Of a stretch of 64,000 bases of DNA, positions 36,443 through 48,993 are shown piece by piece (position 1 is the first letter of the stretch; every line of letters begins with the position of its first letter). The translations under genes and the position numbers were made by a program. The notes beneath the pieces are model-generated. The model saw only the letters and a program-made list of their open reading frames with translations, searched no databases and was not told the DNA's origin. This stretch comes from Riptortus pedestris (taxonomy: Eukaryota > Arthropoda > Insecta > Hemiptera > Alydidae). The stretch covers positions 4,952,001-5,016,000 of the forward strand of contig CM032229.1 of the NCBI GenBank assembly GCA_019009955.1, given 5' to 3'.

Positions 36443-36444
<2 letters not shown>
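35673..36444. other. No gene recognised; C-rich runs
   Basis: C runs at 35801-35813 and 35889-35905. Overlapping proline-rich frames there are compositional. Confidence 0.4.
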
Positions 36445-36478
<34 letters not shown>

Positions 36479-36507
36479 ATGCATCCACTGATATTTAATA
36501 TGAATTA

Positions 36508-36740
36508 AAGGGCTCAGGTTAGCCATGTGAGTTAAAGCGTTGCCTTTAATCTCACATGATAAACCTAGAGTGGTGAGTTCGATTCCCGCCTGGGCAAATA
36601 GGAATTTATTTTGTAACGAACTCATTAAATAAAATCCTTAGCCCCACCCTTGCTAGAAAAGGGTGGCAACCTGTAGATAACTTGTCCCAATTAGCCATAG
36701 TTGCATAAAGTGGACGTTAATAAATAAATAAAAAATATTA
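36508..36740 (+). repeat. tRNA-like SINE, full length
   Basis: AAGGGCTCAGGTTAGCCATG, T arm GGTGAGTTCGATTCCCGCC, tail GTGGCAACCTGTAGATAAC and GTGGACGTTAATAAATAAAT. Preceded by (CA)n at 36445-36476. Confidence 0.85.
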
Positions 36741-36849
36741 ATTAAGTCAAGACTTAACGATTTGGCGCGTACAATTGTATGTTTCAGGGCCAGGGTCATT
36801 TTCCTTTGAAGTTCTTTATATTTATATTGTTGGATGAATATGTGTTGTG

Positions 36850-37135
36850 TGTAAATGTTGTACATTGTGTTGATGTATGGACTTCTTTCAGTTTATTAAG
36901 TCCTGTCGCATTAGAATGTAGTTGGCAAAGTCTGCAATCAATAAGTATTTGTTCTATTTCCAGCAGTAAGTTGCACTGTTCAATTTATTGATCTGATAAT
37001 GTGCATTCAATTACAAATACGTTTTTGCACTATGCCCTATACTTAGTCTAGTTATTACCATTCTTCTATTCTCGTCAAGCGTCATTTTGCCCATGCTTAG
37101 TCTCGTGTATTTAATCTGTCATAGTTTCCTACCAG
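36850..37135 (-). pseudogene. Non-LTR retrotransposon C-terminal relic, decayed
   Basis: Reverse translation gives ENRRMVITRLSIGHSAKTYL followed, after stops, by CNLLLEIEQILIDC. These are the TRL--GHT helix and knuckle of the family at 14315. Several stops and shifts. Confidence 0.6.
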
Positions 37136-37674
37136 AGTGATACCAGTCTGTTTGCCATAAGTCTATGGACACAACTGTGTTAGTTTACACAAGCATTAAA
37201 CCACTGTCAGGTCTAGAATGTTTAGTTTCAAGTAGCAGTAGTACTGAATGATTTGTCTTCATATCCAGGTAGCCATAGCATCGTCCTATATATGGTAGTC
37301 TTCTTTTCTAGAGAATATTCTTGTTGTAATGGGATATGGAATATAGATTTTTCTCAAAGAGAGTATATAACTACAGAGATGTAAGGAATCATACATAGTT
37401 TAGTTTAATTCTCCAGATGTTTGAGTACGTTAGTCAGTCCTAGAAATATTCTATTTTTAACCTCAAAAGGAAATTGAATCACTAGGGAATGTTTGACTCA
37501 CTTCCCAAAAAAATCGTTTAAACCTAAGAAATACTGACGTGTTGGAGCAGCTTGACAGAAGTGTAGCTTGACAAGTGTCTTCATATGGAACTTTGATCTT
37601 TTCCAACGATTTTGTCAAAATAAGCTTATTTTACTAGCAGTTCATTTCTTGAGTGTACGGAAAAATAAATTAGC
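37136..37674. other. No gene recognised
   Basis: May include further decayed retrotransposon sequence, but I cannot follow a frame. Confidence 0.35.
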
Positions 37675-38886
37675 TTTTAGCTGATTTCACATAAGGGAAA
37701 TTAGCTAATGATTTCGTACTCATGACGTGATTTTCGAAACATTTCTTTAAACGTTCATGGATCCAACATGGGAGATTAGGAAAATAAGGAGCGTTCTGTA
37801 TAATTGTGTTATCGCTTTTATAGTCGTTATTTTTGTTTGGCAGGCACGAAATTTCTTATTAGAGTTTTGGAGTAAATAGAAAAATCAAGTGCTTAATGCC
37901 GGCATTCAAAGCAAGGAAGGTTGAAAGAATTAAGGAAGAAGTGGCGTGGGGTTAGCAGGGAAAATGGAACATTCGAAATATTTGCCTTCTTAGGTATGAG
38001 TTGGATTCAGAAATGTTATCAACAATTTTACTGCAAATTTAATTTTCAACAAAAACATTCCTATTAACAACAAACATTGAGCAAATATATCTGGAACAAT
38101 CTCATTTCAAGCATATATACGATTATAGTGATTTCATTTGAAAAGGGAAAGTTGTGGTTTAGGCAGAAGACCAGGTGGTCTTGTGATAAAGAGTAGGCGT
38201 GTTTTTAATGATTCTACAATTTATTAACAATTACCCTTTTCTATTATCTTTGGAGATAGTTTAGAAACGTGTAGGAGTTATCAAAAGTCCAACAGTATCC
38301 AGTAGTCTGAAAACAATCCCAGTCTGGAAGGAATCGCAAAGATAAGTATTCAATATAGTCTATCTCTACTTAATTAATTCTAAACTGTGCTGATTTTTGC
38401 AGTTTTTACCTTAAAAAGCTTAGAAGATCTGGAAGTCATGCCTTCCAGCAATGATTCTAATCATTTTCTAACAGAAAACCCCCTAAACGAGGTAAACCTG
38501 TCACTAGTAGCCTGCAATATTGCGGTTATGTACTAACGTCAGTGTTAATGGAGAAAATCATGAACTAAAAATATCTCTATAATGAAGATTCTGGTCAAAT
38601 AATAATATATGATCAGCGTTATAGAAATGTTACAATGCTACAAATGTCATCATTGTTCCTCTTACTGAAATGTTAACCAAGATATTTTTTTTTTCATTGT
38701 CAGCCTCAGTGATTTTAAATTAAAGCGACTCCACCAATAAACTTGTCATGTTCTATGTTATAATGTTAAATTAAACAATCCCTGCCTCATATTCTGAGAG
38801 AAATAGAGAATGGGTTATCGAATGGCTTTGAAGAAGACGGGAAATCTGCTTAAGTTACGCATCACTTGCTTGGCGTGCTTTTTTTT
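37675..38886 (-). repeat. Old full-span HINE-like copy
   Basis: Both ends are recognisable (TTTTAGCTGATTTCACATAA GGG at the left; GGGAAATCTGCTTAAG and CTTGGCGTGCTTTT at the right) but the 1.2-kb body is strongly diverged and lacks a TA tract. It is the oldest-looking complete copy in the window. Confidence 0.7.
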
Positions 38887-39144
38887 GTCGTCATTCCACC
38901 TCTTCCTCCAGTTATGCAAATCTTGAGTGAATCCTAACAATTATAATTGTCAAATATTTATCAGATCGCTATCTTAATGACGCGGGTTAGTGGCCTCGGC
39001 TAAATTAACATCTACGTCAACAACGCTTGAAATTTGAACTGTGCATGATATATTTTTGGTGAATATGGAAATTCAATGTATAAGGAAAACAGGAATAATG
39101 TAAGAACATTTGTATATTGAGAGATTAATACATACATACATATA

Positions 39145-39188
<44 letters not shown>

Positions 39189-39475
39189 AGATATTTCATT
39201 GAATGTGAGGAAAACAAACATATTTAAAAAATAACTAATTGTTTATATAATCTATAGTACCATGTAATATTTATTTATAAATACCAAGACTCACTGGGTA
39301 TTTACCTTAGGCTGAGTAAATAGGTTCTTGAGGAATGCAATCACGAGAAATAAATGATCAGGGAAAATAGTTGGATTCTAGACAATTCATCTAGTCGCTG
39401 AGATATATTTCAGGTCATCTTATGTCATTGGTTATGATATAAATTATTGCATAATTAGCTATTATGCACATAAGA
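38887..39475. other. No gene recognised; (GT)n
   Basis: (GT)n at 39148-39183. No other feature. Confidence 0.4.
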
Positions 39476-39497
39476 GTGAGAGTGAGAGAGAGAGAGA

Positions 39498-39587
<90 letters not shown>

Positions 39588-39617
39588 GAGAGAGGGAGGG
39601 GGAGAGAGAGAGGGGGG

Positions 39618-39681
<64 letters not shown>

Positions 39682-39751
39682 ATAGAAGGGTGATGAGAGA
39701 GAGAGAGGGTGAGAGAGAGAGAGAAGGAGAGAGAGAGAGTGAGAGAGAGAG

Positions 39752-39825
<74 letters not shown>
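39476..39825. repeat. Long (GA)n purine tract
   Basis: About 350 nt of nearly pure purine on the plus strand with GGGA variants. Frames of alternating R/E across it are compositional. Confidence 0.95.
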
Positions 39826-39827
<2 letters not shown>

Positions 39828-39865
39828 TTGATGGTAGTTGAGATAGGGAGCCTCTTTAGGGTGTA

Positions 39866-40060
39866 TGCTCTCGCTCTCTCTCGCCGCTCTCTCTCTCTCC
39901 TTCGTCGCTCTCTCTCCCTCTCTCTCTTCTCTCTCTTTATTCTCTCTCTCGCCTCTCCTCTCTCTCTTTACTGCTCTCTCTCTCTTCTCTCTCTCTCTCT
40001 CTCTCTCTCGCTGCTCTCTCTAACTCACTCACTCTCTTCGTCTCTCTCTCTCTCCATTAA
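39866..40060. repeat. (CT)n pyrimidine tract facing the (GA)n tract
   Basis: About 195 nt of CT-rich sequence with TCGC/TTCT variants, 40 nt from the (GA)n tract (spacer contains ATGGTTGATGGTAGTTGAG). The two are near-complementary and could pair as a long imperfect hairpin. Confidence 0.9.
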
Positions 40061-41108
40061 TCATACTAATCTCTCTTCCTAACCGAGTGCTATACATACC
40101 CTCGAATAACCCCCTTACACACAACTCACTTCTGGCAGATTCCCTCCCCGCCCCCCCCCCATCAGCCAACCTACTCAACCCCCCCCCCCAGTTACCACCC
40201 CCCCCGTCCCCATTACCTCCTCCAAAAAGACATACACACGAAAATTGTCTATTTCTACAAACACAGATTAACCTAATGGAGAACTCTACCTTACCCTCCC
40301 TCTCCCAACCTCCTATCATCCAGATAAACATCTATCTACAAGGAGTTACTACTTACTCCTTCATAAAATTAAACAAGTTGTTGCAAGGTGCAAAGTAACC
40401 CACTTGAGGACATGGTCATTATACTCTTCGTGAAGTCGTAAGTGTTGAATAGTGTTTCACATTTATCTTGTCGTTAAGAAAAACGTATTAGCATAATCAA
40501 ACTCGAGGACTTCCAATCATAGGAGCCCCGGACAGGTTTGTGTGCTAGGCGAGAATAGTGAGTGAATACCTAGCCGTTATACCTTAACCACCACCAACAG
40601 CTTATAGTATGGGAGGACATAATCCTACCACCTAAATCCTTCCAGAACTGCAGACACCCATATCATCCCTGGATGAGGTAATATCACCACGTGAAACCAG
40701 CACTATCACTATGATGCACCTTCCAAATCAATTTTAGTTACTTAACTTAGTTCAACAACGACCGCCGGAACCAGAAAACTATACCGAGAACAGATCCCGG
40801 AGCAAAGTATATTCCGAGTCGAGTCCGCACAATGAGGATAGCCTCAACTGGCTAAAGGCTTGGGGACAAGAAAGTTAGCCAAGAACCTACTGATCTCACG
40901 GTTTTCCTCCAATGCCCTGACAGCAAGGGGGGACGGATCTGTACCACTATGGTTGGGATCTACTTAGGCAAGGAACTTCAGATCGCGAGACACTGTATAG
41001 TCCGAGGCACGTCTGCACAATATAGGAGTTCGGGCAGAATGAGATATACTACAACCTAAGGAATTAGTTTATTCTCACTGAATGGTACTTGAGTGTGCTA
41101 CAACTAGG
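40061..41108. other. No gene recognised; C runs and a diverged direct repeat
   Basis: C runs at 40150-40159, 40179-40188 and 40198-40205. GTATATTCCGAGTCGAGTCC near 40807 resembles GTATAGTCCGAGGCACGTC near 40995. Nothing codes convincingly. Confidence 0.35.
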
Positions 41109-41765
41109 AAAGTCCTTCACGCAGGGGCTGCGTAAACTAAGCAGATTAAGAATAAACAATTAATAAATATATCTGAATATAACATATTAATTCTATTGAA
41201 AAGAATGTACTCAAGCTAGTACTGTAATTTGTAATGAATCAGAATCCGTTTTATCTCAATCACTCAAATTTTAGTGAACATAAGAAGGGGTCGAGGTCAA
41301 CAGAACGTATTTGCATATATATCGGAAAGCAAAAGTTCAATAAAAACAATATTTGGTATTTAGGCTTCAATTAATATCTTTTATGATATAACATAGCATT
41401 TATTATATAACACTAGTAGAAGTGGGGGTTTACTGAAAACTGAAAAATGCAAATAACTCCCTTAATATGCAAGATTGAGAATAAATGTATATAACATCAT
41501 TTATAGTAGTTTAATTTGCAATAAGATTGGTTCTATACATTTTTTCGATCCGACTTATAGTAGCAGAGATATTTCGAATTTTCGAAATTACTCCCCTCTA
41601 AACCCCCCTTCCCTTGGTCCGACTTACAGTCGTTAACGAACTTGATCTTCTGTTGTTGTTTTTTTTACATAATACGACTAAATAGCGTGTTTGGTAACAG
41701 TTAAACAAAATTGCAACCGCTAGACCGGTAACAGACAAATATATAGATAGATAGATAGACAGATA

Positions 41766-41838
<73 letters not shown>
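41109..41838 (+). repeat. HINE-like copy, long subfamily, 3' end lost
   Basis: 5' GTCCTTCACGCAGGGGCTGC with AAGCAGATT, full body, then (ATAG)n at 41741-41766 passing into (TA)n to 41838. The 3' flank is missing. Confidence 0.85.
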
Positions 41839-41844
<6 letters not shown>

Positions 41845-41869
41845 TTCATACTGTCATAGTTTCCCATCT

Positions 41870-42180
41870 TGATTCGAAAATATTTATTTAATCAATACCA
41901 TACTCAATATTTAAGAGTTTAATTATACTCTCTCTATGCTCATATTTGCTAATGGCTAAAATTGCATCAGAAATAGGGGTGGTTCGAGAAATTTCAAAAT
42001 ATATCCATTATTATGAGATTGAACATTTTTATCTTGTTAAGCTGTTGATGTTCTGCAATTTTTGTTCTATCTATTTTTTCGGAACTAATATATTAAGCAA
42101 GTCATTTATGCTACCATATTTTCATACTTCAGTTAAGCCCCACATCTACTCATCGGATTATTACTTAGAAATATAATATA
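41870..42180 (-). repeat. HINE-like body fragment, diverged
   Basis: TTTAATCAATACCATACTCA, GCTAATGGCTAAAATTGCA and CAGTTAAGCCCCACATCTAC follow the family order in reverse. Termini are absent. It lies just after the preceding plus-strand copy. Confidence 0.55.
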
Positions 42181-42436
42181 GATGTTGAGATGAGATCAAG
42201 AGTGTTTCTTGCTCTCAAGATCTATTTGAATATCTCATATTTTCTAGTTTACCTCTATGCCCTCCCTCCAATATATTTAATATTCATCCTTGTAATTATC
42301 TCACAACCCAATTTGACGGAACCAACGGTCACGACGATTTCTCTAGCGGTTCTGATATTTGTTGTCTCATATTATGTAGAATACTTATTCCAACGTCTAG
42401 AACTTGCGAAACATTGGAACATTTATATATATATAC

Positions 42437-43105
42437 TAGCGGACCCGGCAGACGTTGTCCTGCATGATATATCAAGCGATTAGGATATTAAATTTAATAA
42501 TATTATGTTTAAAAAAATCTTCTTTTAATAACGGAAAAAACAACATTTGTTATGTGCACGTTTGCCTAAAAACAAATAGTAAATAAAATATCGCCTAAAA
42601 TTTGGTACGCAAAAAGATAAGGAAAACTGAGAGAAGGAAAAGAAGACGTTTTAGTTCTATGATTATCTGGTAGAATGCGCACTACACGTCCTTAAAAACA
42701 AACAGTTGTAGACCAATAATTGAAATAAATCAAAACCCTCAACAATAATAATGCAAATACATAAATATAAATAAAGAAAAGAAAATAATTGAAACATTCA
42801 AATCAAAGTAAAATAAATTTGGACAATATATAACAATGTCTGAAAGTGAAAATCTCTCGCAGCTGAAAACATGTTTATTTAGATGGCATACTTAAACTTT
42901 ATGGACATACATAACATAAACATATTAACTTTTTATTGCAATTTCTCGCCCTTCGACCGGAGACCTGCTCCATCTGCCTGGCCGATCTGCGGCGCTAAAC
43001 CATCCGGGGCGTCACCCGAACGCGTATTTAAAAACTCAATCAAATCGGTCCATCCGTCTAGGAGGAGTTCAGTGACATACACACGTACGCTAGAATTATA
43101 TATAT
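42437..43105 (+). mobile_element. Non-autonomous element starting AGCGGACCCGGCAGACG
   Basis: About 670 bp from ACTAGCGGACCCGGCAGACG to a 3' end AAATCGGTCCATCCGTCTAG, GAGTTCAGTGACATACACAC and TATATATATA. A matching 3' end occurs at 52640-52722 (AAATCGGTTCAGCCGTTCAG). 42950-43050 is GC-rich. The start and the 'AATCGGT-CA-CCGT' end are familiar from arthropod interspersed repeats, probably RTE-type retroposons; the type is inferred. Confidence 0.5.
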
Positions 43106-43447
43106 AAAGATAACCTGACGAATTTATAACTTTAAATAGAGACAAGGAAATTGCAGCAATTCACAAGACAAACAATGTGGTGCGAAAATAGCTATTACGC
43201 AGCTCGTCATCAAAGAGTTAATTAGAAACAAATAATTGACAAGAGAAAAATAAACTTACGTAGTTAATGTCTCGCCATAACAAAGCCTAACGAAGCAAAT
43301 ATTAGCGACAAACATGCCTGAAAATAAATTTAATTTATTTCTAGGACATTTCGATTTATATAGCTTGGGAATTCTAGAGAATACTCTATTAACGTGGGTC
43401 ACATAGTACGTTGTAGGCCTATGAAAACATTACCGATTATTTTCATT
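43106..43447. other. AT-rich stretch, nothing recognised
   Basis: No feature seen. Confidence 0.4.
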
Positions 43448-43582
43448 TTCGCAGATTTCCCTTAAGGGAAATCAGCTATTGAGGTCGTACTCATGACGTG
43501 ATTGTCAAAACATTTCTTCAAATGTCCATCTATCCTACCCAGGAGATGACGAAAATGAGGTCCATTCAAAACTATATACTCG

Positions 43583-43661
<79 letters not shown>

Positions 43662-44302
43662 TGTTAACTCTCTAGTGGTCGCAATTAATGTTTGATATGT
43701 ATCAAACTCCATATTTAAACGTTTTATGCAAAAAGAACGATCAAGTTCGTGAACGGCTGAAAGGACTAGTGGGGGGGGGGTTAGAGGGGGGATTTTAGAA
43801 AATTCAAAATATCTCCGTTATTATGCATCGGAGCGAAAAATTGTATAGAACCAATCGTATTGCAAATTAAATTTACTATAAATATTGTTCTATACATTTA
43901 TTCACTATCTTGAATACTCACCAAGATATTTGATTTTTATGAAGTCTGTGGTTGGGTATAGTTTCGATTACGTCGGCCATCTTTATTTCTCGGCTCAGGC
44001 GGAAGCTTCTTCTAACCTGTCGTTTTAACCTTCGTTACTTTGTGAGATTTATACAGATACGTTCTATTCATCCGCCCCCCACCGTCTATATTTTTTTGGA
44101 TACTAAAATTTTAGTTAATAAAATAAAAATAATTCTTACAAAACAGAATCCGTTAAAGTTGGGAATTTATTTTAATTAACTGAAAGATTTCTCATTATCT
44201 AATCACGGTGGTATTGTGTTACTAGTGTGGAGATTTCTCTATTGTAAAACTTCACGGGGTAAATCTGCTTAGTTTACACAGCCCCTGCGTGACGGACTTT
44301 TC
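43448..44302 (-). repeat. Complete HINE-like copy
   Basis: Both ends present: GCAGATTTCCCTTAAGGGAA at the left, GGGTAAATCTGCTTAG and CAGCCCCTGCGTGACGGAC at the right. Compound (CT)n(TA)n at 43583-43657. It has the 'GAAGTCTGTGGTTGGGTATA' body variant. Confidence 0.9.
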
Positions 44303-45046
44303 TATTTGGCCCTTTAGTGAAGCCTTATTTAACAACGCCATTTTAAAGTGTAGCAAGGCATAACACGTGATTCGGTGACTTCGGAATCAGAAAGTAAAAT
44401 TGGTATGACAAGAAGGAGTTTTATCCTTGCTATTTTAGCTAAAAAAACAAAGCCATGTACATGTTGCTCATCCATTTGAGTTTTATTTTTTCTCGCGGTG
44501 GAACTGTTAAATATGTCGAACGAAGGTAAAAACAATCGGACATAAAAAATAGTACAAGCAGGCTAGAGTTAAAAAAAAACAAACATAATCTATCTCTATT
44601 TCTCACTTAGTAAAACCCCGTATTTATAAAAAATTAAACGAGATTTAAGCTATTCAAATTGTGTTTAAGGTGTTAAGTGATAATTTCCAATAAGAGGAAA
44701 AGAATTGATTAAATATTAGTGAATTTAGTTATCAAAACAGGTCACACACATTATTAATTCTTTCTTATACAAGAGCGCTTTGTCCCCCGCTCCCCCCCCC
44801 AATTCTTTTGGGGAAGCTCAGGATTAATATATATTTTTTATCCTCTCCAGTAAATGTTTTCACTTTTTTTCTGTCGGATTAAACAACAACCACAATTACA
44901 ATTAATTCACAATTTCGTTTTATATATTAGTATGAAATCGAAATAAATTAAATATAATAATAAAATAAATATCGGAGTTGTTTATTTAAAAACGAAAAAA
45001 CCATTGAATACACACGCAACAAAACACCACACACACCACACAAACT

Positions 45047-45094
<48 letters not shown>

Positions 45095-45820
45095 ATATAG
45101 ATGACCACTCGGCTGGAAGGAATGAAGAATTGAAGAAGTTTTCGGATATCTCATCATTAGACCTACGAAAACCTCATAAATTAATTTCTCGTAATGGAAA
45201 TCTGTTAATTCTATTCACTTAAGATTCACATAAATGATAAAAAATATGGACTTATTATCCAGCGATCTGAATTCGCGCTACCATCTACTAACTTAAGTTT
45301 GGAAATAGAAATTCACTATTGTTGAGGAAGAATTACCGCCATAGTAATCGATATGACAAGTCCTCCAAGGTTCGTGGTGCCTCTATTTCATGAAAAAATT
45401 AGTTACATTTATAATTATAGCTGCAATAAAGATGAATATCGTGTAATTATTTATTTTTAAATTGAAATTATCTTCTACAGATTAATATTTAACCATATCG
45501 TGCACCATTCCCATAAAATTACTTTCTCATTTTGTCGCCAAAAGGCAGGATACCCAAGACTTTAACAGAGATTTTATTTATTTATTTTTTATATTTATTG
45601 TTAACTCTTTATTCTAATAGTCCACATATGTATATTTATTATTTTTCCATGACTTATTTGCTAATGATTGGGTGTTGCTTTTAATTACCTGGACGGTATT
45701 ATATGTCATTGTTTTATGTTTTTTAGTTTATATTTCAATTATTTAAGCGTAGTTAATGAATTTGTGGTTAATTTATACGTTTTTTTTTTTTTTTTTTTGG
45801 GTTTTTTTTGTTTTTAAATT

Positions 45821-45855
<35 letters not shown>

Positions 45856-46640
45856 GTATTCTCGAATTCACCATCAAAAATTAAGCTCTACAAAATAAAA
45901 TAAAATTAATAAATAAAGGTAATAGAAGAGTATATCAGTAAATATCTCTAAACCAGCCTAAGATTTGAAAAGTTTACATTTACATAATTTATACTGAAAT
46001 AAAAATGGGTTCAATAGGATTTGTAAATCAGTCCATCGTACGATTGTGCAGGAAATCTGCCCTGGTCGTTTTTAAATTAATCCTCAGACAATATTTCACA
46101 ATGAATTTAACACAAAAAATATCACTTGATTTAAGGAGTCTTAGTACATCACATCCTTCAAAATCAGTAAATGTTGTAACACTTCTTTTTGCATTACGTA
46201 TATCTGAATAACCTTTTATAAAGCTTTAATAGTGATTTTGTATTATAATATCTTGGTTTGAAAACTTAAGGCAGATCATGAAATTAATTATTATTTCCTA
46301 TCATTGGCGCTATAAACCTAACATTTACATTTGTTTATTGCCAAATTTAACATGAATCATTCAGCAGCATATCGTGTCGAATATTAGTCTTTGGATCGTA
46401 GCTTATATTTCAACTCATTTCCCGATAATTGTCTCATTTTAAAATAAACAAATGGCTCATGTTTAATGCATCCAATTATATTTTTATTGTTCATATTTCC
46501 CCATGTAGTAGGTTATTGTTCACATCCAATCAGCGGAGCACAAACATTTGATGAAATGACAACTGTCAGATGGGAACTAGTCGAATGGAACAATAACAAT
46601 GAATGAGATATTGATAATTAAATATTCAATTCAAATCAAT
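44303..46640. other. AT-rich stretch, poly-T tracts, nothing recognised
   Basis: (TA)n at 45054-45098 and poly-T with short G interruptions at 45778-45855. No coding signal. A 68-codon plus frame at 46005-46211 is not recognised. Confidence 0.4.
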
Positions 46641-46672
46641 CAGCGAGTATATCTTGTTTGCATGGAAACGGC

Positions 46673-46680
46673 TATATATA
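46673..46680 (+). promoter_or_regulatory. Candidate TATA box (TATATATA) after CCAAT-like site
   Basis: GGCTATATATACGAGG stands in locally GC-richer DNA, with CCAATCAGCGG at about 46526 and GAGCAGTTCGG 45 nt downstream. It could start a host transcript or be an LTR promoter. No downstream gene is recognised. Confidence 0.3.
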
Positions 46681-47160
46681 CGAGGCTATCGGATGGGGCA
46701 GAGGATGTCTATGCACGAGCAGTTCGGTGCTAAAATTACATCGTGGATAACAGTCTGGAAACTGTCCGGAGAGATTGACTGAAATAACCACTGCAGCATG
46801 TTCAACTACCTGACAGAGTATAATAGGCCACTTGGAAGTTAACCAGTCGTCTGGTTAGCAGTTATATGACAGTGCAAAGTGGGCTATCAACAAGGGAATC
46901 CGAAGAGCATGTCCAGGAAGACAAGAGACTTAAAAGGATGCTGGGAGCTGTGGGAGATCACGACAGACAGACGATCAAAAGAATGGATTTCCAACTTATG
47001 GGTACCAAGGGAGAAATCTGCTAACGCATACGAAACCTGTCAGGCTGCTGTGGAAGATGTTTTAGGTTGCTCCGGACGGGGCGAGGAGAAGGGGAAGGCA
47101 TAGGCATAGGTGCTGGATGTCCTAAGAAAGACTTGTGGAGGCTAAGGGTCCGGGATTGAA
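46681..47160 (+). other. GC-richer segment with short frames, unidentified
   Basis: Downstream of the TATA candidate, all three plus frames are fairly open between 46860 and 47100 (for example GCWELWEITTDRRSKEW in one, RLKRMLGAVGDHDRQTIKRM in another). No family is recognised; it could be a non-coding transcript or an LTR leader. Confidence 0.25.
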
Positions 47161-47649
47161 GGACTATGCCTGTGGGCCACCTTGAACTGTTGAGTATCCT
47201 TGTTTTAGGTCCTTAAAAGCTCATAAGCTCTCGTTATGGTTTTGGCATAGTTGATGTATTTGCGATTTCAGGCAAACCTTCACTCCAACCAAATTTCACT
47301 TTAGGCCGTTTCATCGCTTGATATCTCGTGTTCTTCGGACTTTTGAAGGCAGTTGCAAATATATTCATACTGATGGTTAAATAGAGGATAGATCACGAGC
47401 TGACATCATTTTCGTATTATTATAGAACATCAGCTTCTTTCTTGGGTGAGACTCTTCTTTTTCATTTCAATGCTTAGCTTTAATCGAGTATCTGTGTTTG
47501 TTCAGCGTTGAACAAATCTTACTAGAGAAAATCAATGTAAGAGACAGTAGATTCCATGAGAAAGGCACATTGAAGGAAAGAATGATGTTTTGCGTGCTGA
47601 GAAGCTACTCCTGTAATCAGATGCCCCAACGACATTTACACAACAATAC

Positions 47650-48015
47650 AAGTTCCGCACGCAGATGCTATGCGTAAAGTAGTCCGATTCCTCATCTGGA
47701 AGGACAATTGGAGAAATGGCGTCGTCTATTCAATTATACGTTTCTCCTGTAGTTAATTCTATTTTTAAACAAAGCTTGAAATTTCAACTGTCCAAGATTT
47801 GTATTTAGCTCGCTAGTTTGTCTACAGTGTGGGGGAGGGATTTCCCCCACCTTACAGACATTACTTTATCAACAATAAAAAAAAATATGAAACATATTTT
47901 AATCAGAGAGAGTCACTCGTGTTCCGATTTTGGCAACACACTTAATACTTTAATTCCTGAAACGTTTAAATATCAAGTTTTGTATCGATAATACAATTGT
48001 TGCAGTGGAGCCACC
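47650..48015 (+). repeat. Decayed HINE-like copy
   Basis: 5' trace AGTTCCGCACGCAGATGCTA with GCGTAAAGTAGTCCGATTCC. Later AAACGTTTAAATATCAAGTT and the GTGGAGCCACC remnant of the body. Confidence 0.5.
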
Positions 48016-48185
48016 AAGGATTAAATGTATGTCATCTACTAGAACTATGATCGTGTGGCTTGCAATGACATTTTTTGAAATATCTATATAGTGGATCTAT
48101 CTATTTTATCTATTTTGTGCCGAATTACTAACTTGTTTTCCTGTTGATAAAAATTAATTGTGCGCAGCCTGTTTCTAATAAACAA

Positions 48186-48375
48186 TTTTAGCAGATTTCC
48201 CTTAAGGGCATCCCTTATGAAATGTGGGCGTATAATGGACGAGTGAGTTTCCCGCCAAAAGCTAGTTTGGCCAATTTCGTAATTGTTCGGCTCTCGTATG
48301 GAGATTTCTATATTGTTTAACTTCACGAGGGTAATCTGCTTAGATTACGCAGCCCCTGTGTGACGCACTTTTTTT
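48186..48375 (-). repeat. Deleted mini-copy of HINE (~190 bp)
   Basis: Both termini survive: TTTTAGCAGATTTCCCTTAA GGG at the left, TTCACGAGGGTAATCTGCTT and CAGCCCCTGTGTGACGCAC at the right. The body is reduced to the short-subfamily segment (GGACGAGTGAGTTTCCCG). The microsatellite is deleted. Confidence 0.8.
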
Positions 48376-48518
48376 TATATTTAAGTACTTCTTGATTATT
48401 AAACAAGATAATTAATCTTGATTATTAAACAAGAAAATTAATATCTCCATAATGTTTTTCCAATGAAGTTGATTTTCGTGTAAAAAAAAAAAAAAGGAAC
48501 AGTGCGTCTTAGTTTCAG

Positions 48519-48873
48519 TGCGGTAAAGTGTTTTATGTGAAGAACAGCCTTGTGACAGTGATTCTGTAGAGAACAGTATAGTGCCGTGTTTAAGTAAAGG
48601 GCAGTGCAGTAATGTTATCTTCGCGAAGATCAGTACAGTGCCGTGTTTTTGTGAACTTCAGTGATCGTTAGTAAGTTACCGGACTGTGTAATAAGAAGAA
48701 CAGTGAAGCTATTAGTGCATACTGTGAGTAGTAGTTAAGAATATTTAACCAAGTGTGTAGTGCATTGTTAACTAAATTTTGCAGTGATAAAAACTGGTAG
48801 AGCTTGTGTTTGTTTAATTTTGCAATCCAAAAGAATTCTGACAAACAACGTTTATTATTTGTGTAATAAACGT

Positions 48874-48877
<4 letters not shown>
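48519..48877 (+). mobile_element. LTR, 3' portion only (third copy)
   Basis: Matches the last 330 nt or so of the LTR at 25520-26136 (GTGCGGTAAAGTG through GTAATAAACGTAACA). It is preceded by an A run rather than U3. (TA)n follows directly, as at the other two copies. Confidence 0.8.
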
Positions 48878-48936
<59 letters not shown>

Positions 48937-48993
48937 ATCCATACATATTTGAAGAAATGTTTCGATAATCACGTCATGAGTCATCTGCTAAAA
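48878..48993 (+). repeat. HINE microsatellite and 3' end after the LTR
   Basis: (TA)n at 48878-48934, then GGATCCATACATATTTGAAG, AATCACGTCATGAG and TCATCTGCTAAAA. The palindrome is deleted to its right arm. Confidence 0.7.

Noticed and set aside
39690..40082. 130-codon Arg/Glu- then Ser/Leu-rich frame
   Set aside because: Entirely derived from (GA)n and (CT)n tracts.
42190..42483. 97-codon hydrophobic frame, possible membrane protein
   Set aside because: It sits in T-rich DNA, ends in the AGCGGACCC-type element and has no family motif; hydrophobicity follows from T-rich codons.
45778..45855. Poly-T as the tail of a reverse-oriented retroposon
   Set aside because: No flanking duplication or recognisable element body adjoins it.
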